A stretch of 64,000 nt of DNA, taken from Symbiodinium natans (Eukaryota; Sar; Dinophyceae; Suessiales; Symbiodiniaceae). The stretch covers positions 124,001 through 188,000 of the forward strand of contig CAJNDS010002373.1 of assembly GCA_905221605.1 (NCBI GenBank). Reading direction: 5' to 3'. The translations under genes were made by a program, and so were the position numbers. Of this stretch, positions 18,246 through 27,120 are shown in pieces. Under the pieces are notes generated by a model. That model was not told the origin of the DNA. It saw nothing but the letters and a program-made list of their open reading frames with translations, and made no database searches. Each line of letters starts with the position of its first letter. The stretch's first letter is position 1.

Positions 18246-19115
18246 ATGAGTTCTAGACCATTAACTTATAAAAAAGTGTACGTCAATTCCAAATACAGAG
18301 TTTCCGACAGTAGGTCAACGTCGGATTTCAAAATAGAATTACAGGACACCTTTGAAATACCCGAAAATACCATTATGCAAGTGCACGAGGTGGCTATACC
18401 TAATGCTTGGTATTCCATCAACACAAACAACCAGAACCTGTACTTTAGACATCAAATATTGCCACCAGCTACACCACAAGGAATAACATACAGAAGAATA
18501 GAAATACCCGTAGGAAACTACACCGCACCAGAACTAGCCACAGCAATACAAACACAACTAAACACCTTCTTTGACAGTGGGGGTCGGACTGATTCATATT
18601 CTGCTACATACGACACCTTAACAAATAAGATAATAATATCGTCTAATTATAGCGAAGTTGTATTCATACCCTTGACTGATGCAGATGTGCCACCTGTTGC
18701 TGGTTCGTTCTCTAACAGCGTTGACATTAATAACCTCAACTCAATAAACGATGTGTTAGGTTTCACTACAACAGTTGGTGACGCATTCACTTCGTCTGCC
18801 CCTTGGACAACTGGTTTCATTAACTTATTGACTTATCCTGATGTTTACATTTCCTGTCCAGAGTTATCAAATAATAATTTCCACAGTCCATCTGCATTTT
18901 CAAACGCGGTGATTAAAAAGATACCTGTAAACGCTCCCTTTGCTGGGGTTATTAGCGACAGTTATGGAATAACAGAATATGATTATATAAATGTATCCAA
19001 AAGAAACATCAAAAGGTTGACATTCAGAATAACGGATGGGGCGGGGAACGTTATAGATTTAAACAACGTCCATATTACATTTAGTCTCCTCTTTCATAAT
19101 CGCGATATGGACTGA
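18246..19115 (+). CDS. Minor capsid (penton-like) protein
   Basis: 289 residues from the ATG at 18246. The frame continues upstream, but that ATG follows an AATATATATTATT block. The N-terminus (KKVYVNSKYRV, then SDFKIEL and VHEVAIPNAWYSI) matches the penton-type single jelly-roll minor capsid proteins of polinton-like viruses. The C-terminus closes with beta strands around LTFRITDGAG and HITFSLLFHNRD. It would fill the fivefold vertices and pairs with the major capsid protein encoded in the opposite direction. The gene is intact. Confidence 0.8.
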   Translation: MSSRPLTYKKVYVNSKYRVSDSRSTSDFKIELQDTFEIPENTIMQVHEVAIPNAWYSINTNNQNLYFRHQILPPATPQGITYRRIEIPVGNYTAPELATAIQTQLNTFFDSGGRTDSYSATYDTLTNKIIISSNYSEVVFIPLTDADVPPVAGSFSNSVDINNLNSINDVLGFTTTVGDAFTSSAPWTTGFINLLTYPDVYISCPELSNNNFHSPSAFSNAVIKKIPVNAPFAGVISDSYGITEYDYINVSKRNIKRLTFRITDGAGNVIDLNNVHITFSLLFHNRDMD

Positions 19116-19148
19116 AATTAAATGGAAAATATATAGAATATTATATAT

Positions 19149-19691
19149 ATGAGTGAAGAAAACAATGAAATGGCAACCGTTGATGAAACTCCTAAAACAG
19201 AAGAGACTAAAAGCACCGAAGATAAACTAACACCTGAACCAAACGAGGAAACCAAGTCAGAACCTCCAAAACCTACCAGAGTGAAAATCACAGAGGTAGC
19301 AAAACAAAAAACAGAGTGCAATGACTGTCACAAGACACTTTCAATGAAGACGCTAAGGTATTCTCACCCTGAGAAATGTGAAGGTAAACCGAGCGACATA
19401 ACAACCAAGCCTGTTAGAAAGAACAACGTGAAACCAAAAGTAAAGGCTGTACCATTAAAGACCCAACATGTAGAAGAAGTGGAACAAGTTGCTAAAGCAC
19501 CACCGCCTGTGTCAAAGTCAATGCCCCCACCACCGCCTCCAAATATGAATCCTTATGACAATTTAACTCAAGCGCAACTCATTCAATTACAAATGAGAAC
19601 TATGAACCAAGAAATACTTAAAAGAAGACAAGAAAAAGCCAACATGTTGTCAAAGGCAATGTTTCAACCAAAAAGCAAAAAATCTAGGTAA
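19149..19691 (+). CDS. Pro/Glu-rich viral protein with Cys/His cluster
   Basis: 180 residues. The first 60 are Glu/Thr/Lys-rich and disordered. A CNDCHKTLS...HPEKC cluster at about 58-78 could bind zinc. A poly-Pro segment lies near 125 and a helical Gln/Lys/Arg-rich tail ends the protein. It stands directly after the minor capsid gene with an ATATTATATAT block before its ATG. It is probably a virion-associated protein, inferred from its place in the plus-strand structural cluster. Confidence 0.6.
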   Translation: MSEENNEMATVDETPKTEETKSTEDKLTPEPNEETKSEPPKPTRVKITEVAKQKTECNDCHKTLSMKTLRYSHPEKCEGKPSDITTKPVRKNNVKPKVKAVPLKTQHVEEVEQVAKAPPPVSKSMPPPPPPNMNPYDNLTQAQLIQLQMRTMNQEILKRRQEKANMLSKAMFQPKSKKSR

Positions 19692-19704
19692 ATAATATAT
19701 AGAT

Positions 19705-20046
19705 ATGGTACTTTACAATAAATACAAGTTCAGACAACAAAAGAAACAACACAAGAGAAAGTCATTAGACAACCCAGTTGTCAATGAAGCATCGGAGTTA
19801 AACTTCCACAAGCTTAATATTGATTACTTACTTAATCTAAAAAAGGAAATGGACGCTCGCGAGGCGAGGGTAGCGAGTCTAGCATTGAAACGTAGACTGT
19901 TAGAGGGACAACACAAGTCAAACTATGAGATGGAGATAAATAGACTCAAATCGGAAATGCACAATCCAAGGATTCCCGAGACTTCACTGGAGCACATGCG
20001 GAACAGAGTCAACCAATTGGAAAAATTAAGTTCTGCAATTTTCTAA
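19705..20046 (+). CDS. Small coiled-coil viral protein
   Basis: 113 residues with a basic N-terminus (about 30 residues) followed by long amphipathic helices with Leu/Met/Arg heptads. It begins 13 bases after the previous stop, preceded by AATAATATATAG. No family recognised; a minor structural role is possible. Confidence 0.55.
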   Translation: MVLYNKYKFRQQKKQHKRKSLDNPVVNEASELNFHKLNIDYLLNLKKEMDAREARVASLALKRRLLEGQHKSNYEMEINRLKSEMHNPRIPETSLEHMRNRVNQLEKLSSAIF

Positions 20047-20064
20047 ATAAACATATAAGTTATA

Positions 20065-21348
20065 ATGGTATTAAAAAAGTCTAGTATAGAATTTCACAGA
20101 CGTTCTAGATATGAAGACGTTTTGGAACTGGTAAACGACAACGAGGAAGCGCTTAAACCCTTACCTAACCGTGATGCAGTTTTTTATAAGGCGAGTAATC
20201 AAGGTTCGTATTTTGATGGAAGTGACCACTTAGACAAACTTCGTGTAGAACAGAACAGAATTTCAGAAAGGGTAATGAGAGACCACATGATGAGACAGTA
20301 TGCCACCGACAACGGCTTAACACATAGAGCACTTTTTGAAGACCGTGAAGTTGACGAAAACATTAACTCACCCCGAAGAACTGTAGCGGGTGGTAGTGAT
20401 GGGTTCTTTGATTTGGACGAAGACGCCAATTACACCAGAGCAGAATTAGATGGAGTGTTAAGTAGAGCAGAAGAAGCACGACAAGCAAATCAACAAGACA
20501 TTACACAAGCACATCAACAACAAGTAGAAAGAGAACAAGAACAGGGTGAGGGCGTATTAAGAACATTAGGAAGGGGAACATTGAGAGTCGGTAGAAATAT
20601 TGCAGGTGGTCTAGCAACGGGACAAGACCTTACAACATCCATAATTGGAGGACTAGCAGAGCCAGTTTTGAGCGGTATAGGTGATGCAGTCATGAGAAGA
20701 GTCTTACCACAACAACGTCCCTTGCTTGATTTAGAAGCACCCCGAACACCAGTTAATAACCCATGGAATCAAGCACAGTTACCACCTTCTATTGTTTTAC
20801 AACCCCATCAACCAAACGTAGGCGCTACGCAACAACCATTACCACCAGCAGTTCAACAACTCGCACTTCCACCGGTCAACATTCACGACGAACCAGAGTC
20901 AACACACGAACCAAGGGGGAGAAGAGGTAGACCTAGGAATGTTCAAGAAGGTGGTGCTTCATCATCATCAAGTGGCAACTTCAGATTTCCAGCAGGTTCT
21001 GCAAGACAAGAAGATACGCCAGAAGAAGAACGACCAAATCAGCCCACCGAAAAACGAACAAGACTAACTAAAAAAACTAGCGTAAAAGAAAGTTCTAGGG
21101 AAGACCAAAATGTATCACGAGAGGAACTGAACAGGCGACCATTGATAATGCCTAGTAAGATAGGAATACAGAAGTTAAGAGAAACATTTGAAGAAGCAAA
21201 TAACAAACACGCCATAAATACAGTCACCTATAGGAAATACCGTAGCTTGTATAATGAGTGGATTACTTCCAAAGGAGACCCAATTTTGAAGAAAGCCAAA
21301 TTGAAAGAGTTACAGAAACTGTACAAAGAAACCGTGTTTAATAGGTAG
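20065..21348 (+). CDS. Large viral protein with Gly-rich amphipathic segment
   Basis: 427 residues. It has a charged helical N-terminus, then a Glu/Gln-rich segment (about 130-160), then a Gly/Leu/Val-rich amphipathic stretch (about 165-215, with RNIAGGLATG and IIGGLAEPVL). A Pro/Gln/Arg-rich disordered middle and a basic helical C-terminus follow. The amphipathic segment recalls membrane-active internal capsid proteins of related viruses, but this is shape, not homology. It is intact and lies in the plus-strand structural cluster. Confidence 0.6.
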   Translation: MVLKKSSIEFHRRSRYEDVLELVNDNEEALKPLPNRDAVFYKASNQGSYFDGSDHLDKLRVEQNRISERVMRDHMMRQYATDNGLTHRALFEDREVDENINSPRRTVAGGSDGFFDLDEDANYTRAELDGVLSRAEEARQANQQDITQAHQQQVEREQEQGEGVLRTLGRGTLRVGRNIAGGLATGQDLTTSIIGGLAEPVLSGIGDAVMRRVLPQQRPLLDLEAPRTPVNNPWNQAQLPPSIVLQPHQPNVGATQQPLPPAVQQLALPPVNIHDEPESTHEPRGRRGRPRNVQEGGASSSSSGNFRFPAGSARQEDTPEEERPNQPTEKRTRLTKKTSVKESSREDQNVSREELNRRPLIMPSKIGIQKLRETFEEANNKHAINTVTYRKYRSLYNEWITSKGDPILKKAKLKELQKLYKETVFNR

Positions 21349-21373
21349 AAGAATAAAATCTAAGTAAATAATA

Positions 21374-21676
21374 ATGGTAGAAATAGTAATTAGTAGAAGC
21401 AATAATAAAGATAAAAAATTTGATGCAAGAATAGACAATAGAAAAACTGTATCATTTGGTGCTAAAGGCTATGACCATTTTACAGAAGGTCACCTTGACA
21501 ACAAACGAAGACAAAGTTATGTGGCCAGACATGGAAGCGGTAATCAAGATTGGAAAGATTATGAAACGGCTGGGTTCTGGTCGTATCATCTTCTGTGGAG
21601 GAAGCCCACTTACAGAGAAGCAATAAACACAATTGAAAGGGAGTTTCCAAAATTAAGAATTACAATGAAGAAATAA
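21374..21676 (+). CDS. Small conserved viral protein (DUF5754-like)
   Basis: 100 residues beginning MVEIVISRS. It has KTVSFGAKGYDHFTEG, then RRQSYVARHG, an ETAGFWSYHLLW block and a final basic strand. The pattern matches a small protein family of unknown function found in algal giant viruses and polinton-like viruses; I recall it as DUF5754 but could not check. It is the last gene of the plus-strand cluster and meets the helicase convergently. Confidence 0.6.
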   Translation: MVEIVISRSNNKDKKFDARIDNRKTVSFGAKGYDHFTEGHLDNKRRQSYVARHGSGNQDWKDYETAGFWSYHLLWRKPTYREAINTIEREFPKLRITMKK

Positions 21677-21706
21677 AGTGTAAAATAAAAACTAACTAAT
21701 TCATTT

Positions 21707-22405
21707 TTATTTTGCACTGCAGTTGCAATAGACACACCAAGCCTCGCAGTTGTCTATGTGGTGTGAAAACTCGTTGTCCTTTCGTTGTGCCGTTATGGTA
21801 TTGGTGAGATATCCATTTTTAACTTCAAACTCAAACCGACAACCACAATTACAACAATTACCGTTGATTCTTTTAATAAACCATTCTGGTGTAACATATT
21901 TTATTGAATTTATTTTTCTACCAGCCTTTTCGTCTTGTAGTTTGTAGTTTCTGATTTTGTTGTTTATGTATCGGTTTAGATTTTCTTCTGTGAGTTCTGT
22001 TTTATCCGTTTCACTCTCATAAAATAACACATCATTAAAGTCAGTGCTTCTTGTCAAAGCGCACCATATCCACTCACGAGTTACCAAGTGTTTCTTATTC
22101 CACTCGTGTATTATAATCTTACCAGTGATTGAAGCACCTTGTGCAGAATGGCACGTGGTACAATAATCGTATCTAAAATGCTTATCTAATGTTAACATAT
22201 CCGTTGTATACTGTTCCTTTGACTTAACATTTTCCAGTATCACTGTGTTACTGCTTATACTCACTATTCTAAACCGATAGTTAACGTTGAATCTTTTACT
22301 TCCGAACTTCTTGTAGACTCTACATATCAGTGTCTCACCCACTTCATACTTATTTTTCTTACCTATGTGTTTTCGTATCTGATTGGACACATACAGACAC
22401 CTCAT
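21707..22405 (-). CDS. C-terminal part of SF1 helicase, separated by a frameshift
   Basis: A 232-codon frame holding the second helicase half. It has CTTCHSAQGASITG, matching the late Q/G motif of SF1 helicases, and WIWCALTRST, matching the final motif with its Arg. A C-terminal Cys-rich finger follows (CCNCGCRF and CVYCNC). The frame remains open upstream of its first ATG and can be read as a direct continuation of the upstream ORF after a one-step frame change. The break is therefore inside one original gene. Confidence 0.7.
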   Translation of the reverse strand: MRCLYVSNQIRKHIGKKNKYEVGETLICRVYKKFGSKRFNVNYRFRIVSISSNTVILENVKSKEQYTTDMLTLDKHFRYDYCTTCHSAQGASITGKIIIHEWNKKHLVTREWIWCALTRSTDFNDVLFYESETDKTELTEENLNRYINNKIRNYKLQDEKAGRKINSIKYVTPEWFIKRINGNCCNCGCRFEFEVKNGYLTNTITAQRKDNEFSHHIDNCEAWCVYCNCSAK

Positions 22406-22437
22406 GTTTGTATAAGCTATATTATTATGCGATTGTG

Positions 22438-25400
22438 TTACATCGTCTGTTGTTTTAAAATATTTCCTAGTACGAAGTCATCAAGTGGAAGCTTATGTAG
22501 CCACATGTCGTCATACATATTATTTAATACTTGTCTGTTCTCATTTGCTTTAGGGTCGTCTTTACCACCTAATCTTTTACACACTGTTAACAAAATATGA
22601 TATTTAAATATCTGATTTATACACTCATCTGCATATTCATCTGGTTTTCTGGTATTAGTTAAATCTTCTATGGGCGGTAATTGCTTCGTGTCACCAGCCC
22701 CTATAATTATCTTATTAGGATGTTGATTAACAAACTGTCTGATTCTATTGAGCATATGTAAGCCATTCATAAAAATCTCATCAAAAACCACTACATCGTA
22801 GTCACTGTGGTCAAACTCTGGCAACTTCTCACCATCGCCTACAGGTACTGAAAAAAACTTATTGGTAGTCACCGCGTCATCGTCTATGTTTTGAGACAAG
22901 CTATTTTGTGGTACTACAAACAAAGTATTGTATCCTAATTTACTGAAATATTTGGCTATATGACTTTTACCTCCTCCAGCGTATTTACTTCTAATCATCA
23001 AAGGGTTATGTTTTATAATATCCTTTGCTATGGCCTCGGTGTCCCATTCATCTTTTACATGTCTGGTCTCATTCTTGTATACTGGTATGGGTATTAATTC
23101 ATTAGGCTTCTGTTCTAATTTACCCCTTGGTTCTAAAGGCTGTTTGCCCTTCTCGTGTCTCCATCCGCCTATCTCTTCGTTAAAGTCTAGCCCCTTCTTT
23201 GCTCTCCTTAGGTGTTCCCTTCTGATTACAAAAGCATCGGTTTTGACACTCCAGACATCCACATTATTCTCCACTAGTTTTAAATAATCTTGGTACATTT
23301 TAAAATTATGGTATTGTAATAATAGCTCCTTTATGTATATAAATCCGTTTCTTAAGGTGGCTCTATCTGATACAGTCAGACAGTAATATTTCTCCTCTAA
23401 TTCCGTGTATACAGTTTTCCATGCATCTTCTTCTTCATCATCTTCTACTAATTCTGGTTTTTCTACAGATAATTTATTTATTCTACCTCCGACAAGTTTT
23501 TGATAATATAATGCTTCCCTCAAACCATTGAAGATATAACTTTTAGATGATGTATTTGTACTCTTTTCCAGTAAACCGAAGTTGACATTTGCAATTAACT
23601 TTTTGGTTCTAATGTCCTCGGGTGCTCTGTCAGATATCTCGGTAGCCCACAGTTTATTGACAATCTTCTTGTAGTCAACAGTATAAACTCTAGAAGGTTC
23701 TTTATAATATAATATTTTGCATTTTTTATGTAAATGCTTTAAAAACTGTCCGTATACTAAGCAATAGGTTTTGTTGAAAAACATTGCCTCGCCATTACTC
23801 TTAACTAAGTATAAGGTCAGTGGGTGAAATGATTCTATTTTATATTCCTTCTTGTAAGGCTTCCACACATCAAATTGAGTAAACACTGGTATCTCGGTCA
23901 TCTGATTAAATGCGTGTGTGAATGCCTTTCGGACATCTATCTCTACGGAGGACTCTGTTGTAAAAAAGTATTTATCAAATTCTTGACGCTTTACAGAATA
24001 TATATGATAATATTTATTTATCTCACCTGCTGGGTTTACGGTTTTACACTCCTGGAAGATTTGTATGTCTATCTCGTTATAGTAGGATTTATGCAAGGGG
24101 TTAAACAGTGCTTTATTGAAATCGTACATTGCTTTAGACATTCTATTATAAATATTCTCTGTCCTAACACAGATAGAACCATCAATGGAGTTTGTTACAA
24201 GGTTCTGCGTTTTGACCTTGTACTTGATGAGTCTTTTCTTGATATAAAAACGAAAATTCAACTCAGACACGATGCACCCACTGAACTTAACCTGTGGTTC
24301 ATAACCTGCCTGTTTGGATTCATAAAACAACTTCGTTAAATCATTTCCGTCATATATTAGGGTATATTGGTCTTCCTCTGTGTGTTTTCTGATATCGTCC
24401 AAAGATGCTATCATTTTACACTCAACTGGTGTGGACTTCTCATTTAAATGGTAATCCGACGAAGCCTTCACGTAAATGTCATAATTGGAATTCTTTGGTA
24501 ACATTTGCTTCAAGGAACTTAAATTATCATTCACCGTGTAAATGTGGTTGTTCTTGATTATTGCATACAGTGTTTGTATGTGATGGTCGCGCTTCTCTGG
24601 GTCGTACTGATACACCAGATTATTAAAAACATCATATACCCTAACTTGAATATTATAGTGTTCAAAAACCTTGGTCATATCGTCAAGACTAGCACCGTTG
24701 GTTGTGAAATCATCTTCTGTTTTATTTATGAGGTTTAAAATACTTTCTCTAGTTAATTTGTTCTTCTCTCTCTTCTTGTCACCCATAAGGGTATTTTTAT
24801 AATAATCCGTTAAAGTATTAATCCAGCACAGGTTGTCTTGATAATGTTCAACTTTAATGGCTTCCTTTAGTGTCTCGTACTCTGGGTTCAAAGGAGTCTG
24901 AATATAATTATGATACATGCTCACATTAGTCGCATCTCTAAGGTTCTCGTGCTTTGGATTAAAATCTGAATCACCATCTACCCTATCAACTTCATATACT
25001 TTAACACAATCTATATAATCTATCACGAAGCCGATGACTCCCAATATGGACGGGTCTCTTTGTAAGTCCAATAGTAATTTTGTGAAAAGCCTCTTGTCGT
25101 ACTCCCCAAACACTTTTCTACCAACAAGGTTTTCAACATACGATGTGGTGTTAACGCTTGCTGTTTGCCTTATAGCTTCTACTGTAATCAATGGTACTAA
25201 AGGCTTACCTGCTTTGTCATAAAATGCTGTTTTCTGTGTGCTGGATTCCGATTTGTATCTAAAAAACGCCACTATCATTGAATAGTCATGTTTTTTTCTA
25301 GGGTTGGTTCTTCCAGTTCTCTTGTTCTCTTTCTTTGTTTCCTCCATTCTTTCGCCTAGACTGGGTTTATCCTTATGTTTGTCATAAATCTTATTGTATT

Positions 25401-25611
25401 CCTTTTCTGCCTTTTCTTTGTCCTTTGGTGTCTTGGATGTGATAAATTTTCTTATTAAATTGTCGGCTGTTGTAAACTGAGCTATCTTGCGTTCAGAATA
25501 TAAGTCTATGATGTTTCTGACTTTTTCCTTGGTTGCTTTGTTAAAGCGTTTTTTGTAATTGTCGTACACTGCTTCTAAAGCAGTGATATTTCTCTGTATA
25601 GCTTTGGTCAT
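22438..25611 (-). CDS. Polymerase-like / SF1 helicase fusion, truncated by frameshift
   Basis: 1057 residues. Residues 240-370 resemble the N-terminal domain that precedes family-B-type polymerases in viral and mobile elements. Residues 555-800 look like a degenerate polymerase palm: EIDVRKAFTHAF (motif A-like), KKLIANVNFGLLEK at 670-683 (motif B-like) and VWSVKTDAFVI at 786-796 (motif C-like). An SF1 helicase follows, with Walker A AGGGKS at 878-883, Walker B VVFDEIF at 941-947 and GDTKQLP at 973-979. The frame stops at QQTM, just before the remaining helicase motifs, which are found in another frame at 21707-22405. It would be the replication protein of the element. The helicase call is firm; the polymerase call is tentative. 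Confidence 0.75.
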   Translation of the reverse strand: MTKAIQRNITALEAVYDNYKKRFNKATKEKVRNIIDLYSERKIAQFTTADNLIRKFITSKTPKDKEKAEKEYNKIYDKHKDKPSLGERMEETKKENKRTGRTNPRKKHDYSMIVAFFRYKSESSTQKTAFYDKAGKPLVPLITVEAIRQTASVNTTSYVENLVGRKVFGEYDKRLFTKLLLDLQRDPSILGVIGFVIDYIDCVKVYEVDRVDGDSDFNPKHENLRDATNVSMYHNYIQTPLNPEYETLKEAIKVEHYQDNLCWINTLTDYYKNTLMGDKKREKNKLTRESILNLINKTEDDFTTNGASLDDMTKVFEHYNIQVRVYDVFNNLVYQYDPEKRDHHIQTLYAIIKNNHIYTVNDNLSSLKQMLPKNSNYDIYVKASSDYHLNEKSTPVECKMIASLDDIRKHTEEDQYTLIYDGNDLTKLFYESKQAGYEPQVKFSGCIVSELNFRFYIKKRLIKYKVKTQNLVTNSIDGSICVRTENIYNRMSKAMYDFNKALFNPLHKSYYNEIDIQIFQECKTVNPAGEINKYYHIYSVKRQEFDKYFFTTESSVEIDVRKAFTHAFNQMTEIPVFTQFDVWKPYKKEYKIESFHPLTLYLVKSNGEAMFFNKTYCLVYGQFLKHLHKKCKILYYKEPSRVYTVDYKKIVNKLWATEISDRAPEDIRTKKLIANVNFGLLEKSTNTSSKSYIFNGLREALYYQKLVGGRINKLSVEKPELVEDDEEEDAWKTVYTELEEKYYCLTVSDRATLRNGFIYIKELLLQYHNFKMYQDYLKLVENNVDVWSVKTDAFVIRREHLRRAKKGLDFNEEIGGWRHEKGKQPLEPRGKLEQKPNELIPIPVYKNETRHVKDEWDTEAIAKDIIKHNPLMIRSKYAGGGKSHIAKYFSKLGYNTLFVVPQNSLSQNIDDDAVTTNKFFSVPVGDGEKLPEFDHSDYDVVVFDEIFMNGLHMLNRIRQFVNQHPNKIIIGAGDTKQLPPIEDLTNTRKPDEYADECINQIFKYHILLTVCKRLGGKDDPKANENRQVLNNMYDDMWLHKLPLDDFVLGNILKQQTM

Positions 25612-25713
25612 AAATTACAATATATATTAATTTTATAATAAAAATATTTCTTTAAATATATTTTTCTGAAGACTTTTTTTAGACTGATTGAAAATCAAAT
25701 AAGATTATAGTGT

Positions 25714-25737
25714 TAAGAAAAAGCACTTAAAGAAATA
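25714..25737 (+). promoter_or_regulatory. Shared promoter-like motif, copy 3
   Basis: GAAAAAGCACTTAAAGAAATA lies 25-45 bases before the ATG at 25762, followed by an AT-rich TATATAATAATAGTGAA stretch. It is the same core and spacing as at 9562-9602 and 10298-10338, but at the other end of the element and in the opposite orientation. Confidence 0.7.
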
Positions 25738-25761
25738 TTATTTATATATAATAATAGTGAA

Positions 25762-26076
25762 ATGACAAAACCTGAAGATATGACAATAGAGGAAATCCGT
25801 GAACAACTGGCATTGTACAATAGGCTGTATTATAATAAAAGACGTGAAGACAAAGAGTATGTTGAGAAAAAAAGGGCTTCCAGAGATAGGTATCTGGAGA
25901 AGAAGAAGATGGAGAAATACATAGCCGAAAACGGTATAGATATAACAGTCGTGAAGTTGACACCAGAACAGAAGGCAGAAGCACTAGCAAATAAAAAGAA
26001 AGGAACTAAATACACCATGAAAAACTGCAAGGTGATAACAGTGATTCCTGAGGAAGAGCCAGAAGAAGAGAAATAA
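25762..26076 (+). CDS. Small charged viral protein, function unknown
   Basis: 104 residues, almost entirely Lys/Glu/Arg-rich helix (about 5-60), then a short beta-like part and an acidic Glu-rich tail. It is preceded by the shared promoter-like motif, so it probably belongs to the same expression class as the two zinc-finger-region genes at the left end. Confidence 0.55.
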   Translation: MTKPEDMTIEEIREQLALYNRLYYNKRREDKEYVEKKRASRDRYLEKKKMEKYIAENGIDITVVKLTPEQKAEALANKKKGTKYTMKNCKVITVIPEEEPEEEK

Positions 26077-26102
26077 TAATTTTTGTAAAAATATTATTAT
26101 TT
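26071..26102 (+). terminator. AT-rich stem-loop before the integrase
   Basis: Arms AAATAATAAT and ATTATTATTT plus flanking T/A pairs form a stem spanning the stop codon of the previous gene. It sits in the 41 bases between that gene and the integrase. Confidence 0.45.
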
Positions 26103-26117
26103 TTCTTACTTATTTAT

Positions 26118-27038
26118 ATGAGCGAGAAGCAGAAAATAATTAATGATGTTTATTTTGATAGAAGCGGGTTCGGCTCTAAGGCTACCACGTTGAAAGATGC
26201 AAGGGCCAAAGATAAAACGATTACAATGGCTGATGTTGAGGAATTTTTCAAGAAAAACGTAGAAGAGAAAAGGAAACCAAGAGGTCAAAATAGCTTTGTA
26301 GCACCGCATCCGTATTTTGAGTTTCAACTTGATTTGTTTTTCATATCTAGCAACGACTTAGAAAACCAAAAGTTTAGAATAGGTTTAGTGCTTATTGACA
26401 TATTCACTAAATATGCAACTGTTATACCAATCAAAAGCAAACAGCCACCAGATGTTTTAGCAGGTCTCATGGAAGGGTTAAACAAAATGGATAAGAAACC
26501 ACGCATGTTATATTCAGATGAGGAAGGCAGTTTATACAGTAAACCCATAATAGAGTATCTGGAGGACGAAAAAATTGAGATTCATAGAACTCGTGGACAT
26601 CCAGCGTTTGCAGAACGCTTCATTAAAACCTACAAAGATAAGTTATTCAAGCGCGTTGAAGCAGATAAGAAGAAAGGTAAAGAAAATATTCAATGGACTG
26701 ACTATAACTTTGAAATACTGTTGACATACAATAATAAAGATATACATTCATCCCATAATCTGACTCCAAAGGATGCACGTTTACCAAAAAATGAATTGAA
26801 AGTAAAACTGATTTTAAGCATAAACGCTAAGCGTAGCAGAACATACCCTGAGATAGACGAGGGCGACAACGTCAAGATCATGAGGAAGAAAGGTATAAGC
26901 GAGAAAGAACATACATCACACTGGAATAAAACAATCCATAAAGTCACTAAGATTGAGAAGAAACTAGGACAAAAATATTATCATTTGGACGATGAGAATA
27001 GGTCATACTTGCGACATGAGTTGTTAAAGGTTTCTTAA
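26118..27038 (+). CDS. DDE (retroviral-type, rve) integrase
   Basis: 306 residues. The catalytic core shows Asp 72 in FQLDLFF, Asp 134 in LYSDEEGS and Glu 166 in FAERFIKTYKDK, the DDE triad of polinton/retroviral integrases, with about 31 residues between the second Asp and the Glu. The C-terminal part (about 245-306) has SHWNKTIHKV and QKYYHLDD, which fit the usual SH3-like DNA-binding tail. The N-terminus lacks a clear HHCC zinc domain. The enzyme would insert the element by its terminal repeats. The frame is intact and it is the last AT-rich gene before the right end. Confidence 0.88.
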   Translation: MSEKQKIINDVYFDRSGFGSKATTLKDARAKDKTITMADVEEFFKKNVEEKRKPRGQNSFVAPHPYFEFQLDLFFISSNDLENQKFRIGLVLIDIFTKYATVIPIKSKQPPDVLAGLMEGLNKMDKKPRMLYSDEEGSLYSKPIIEYLEDEKIEIHRTRGHPAFAERFIKTYKDKLFKRVEADKKKGKENIQWTDYNFEILLTYNNKDIHSSHNLTPKDARLPKNELKVKLILSINAKRSRTYPEIDEGDNVKIMRKKGISEKEHTSHWNKTIHKVTKIEKKLGQKYYHLDDENRSYLRHELLKVS

Positions 27039-27076
27039 AAAACACACTTAACGAAATAGCAACTTAATATATTAAC
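27036..27076 (+). promoter_or_regulatory. Shared promoter-like motif, copy 4, without a gene
   Basis: A diverged copy of the block (ACACTTAACGAAATAGCAAC then TTAATATATTAA) overlaps the integrase stop codon and points rightwards. No coding frame follows before the hairpin at 27091-27120 and the start of GC-rich DNA, so the gene it served seems lost. Confidence 0.55.
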
Positions 27077-27090
27077 ATAAAACTACTAAG

Positions 27091-27120
27091 CAAATAATAT
27101 TAAAACATTAATATTATTTG
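27091..27120 (+). terminator. Perfect AT hairpin at the viral/host-like boundary
   Basis: A 13-base perfect stem (CAAATAATATTAA and its complement) with a 4-base loop. At the left end of the element similar hairpins follow each gene, so this may be the 3' end of a deleted gene. Confidence 0.6.
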
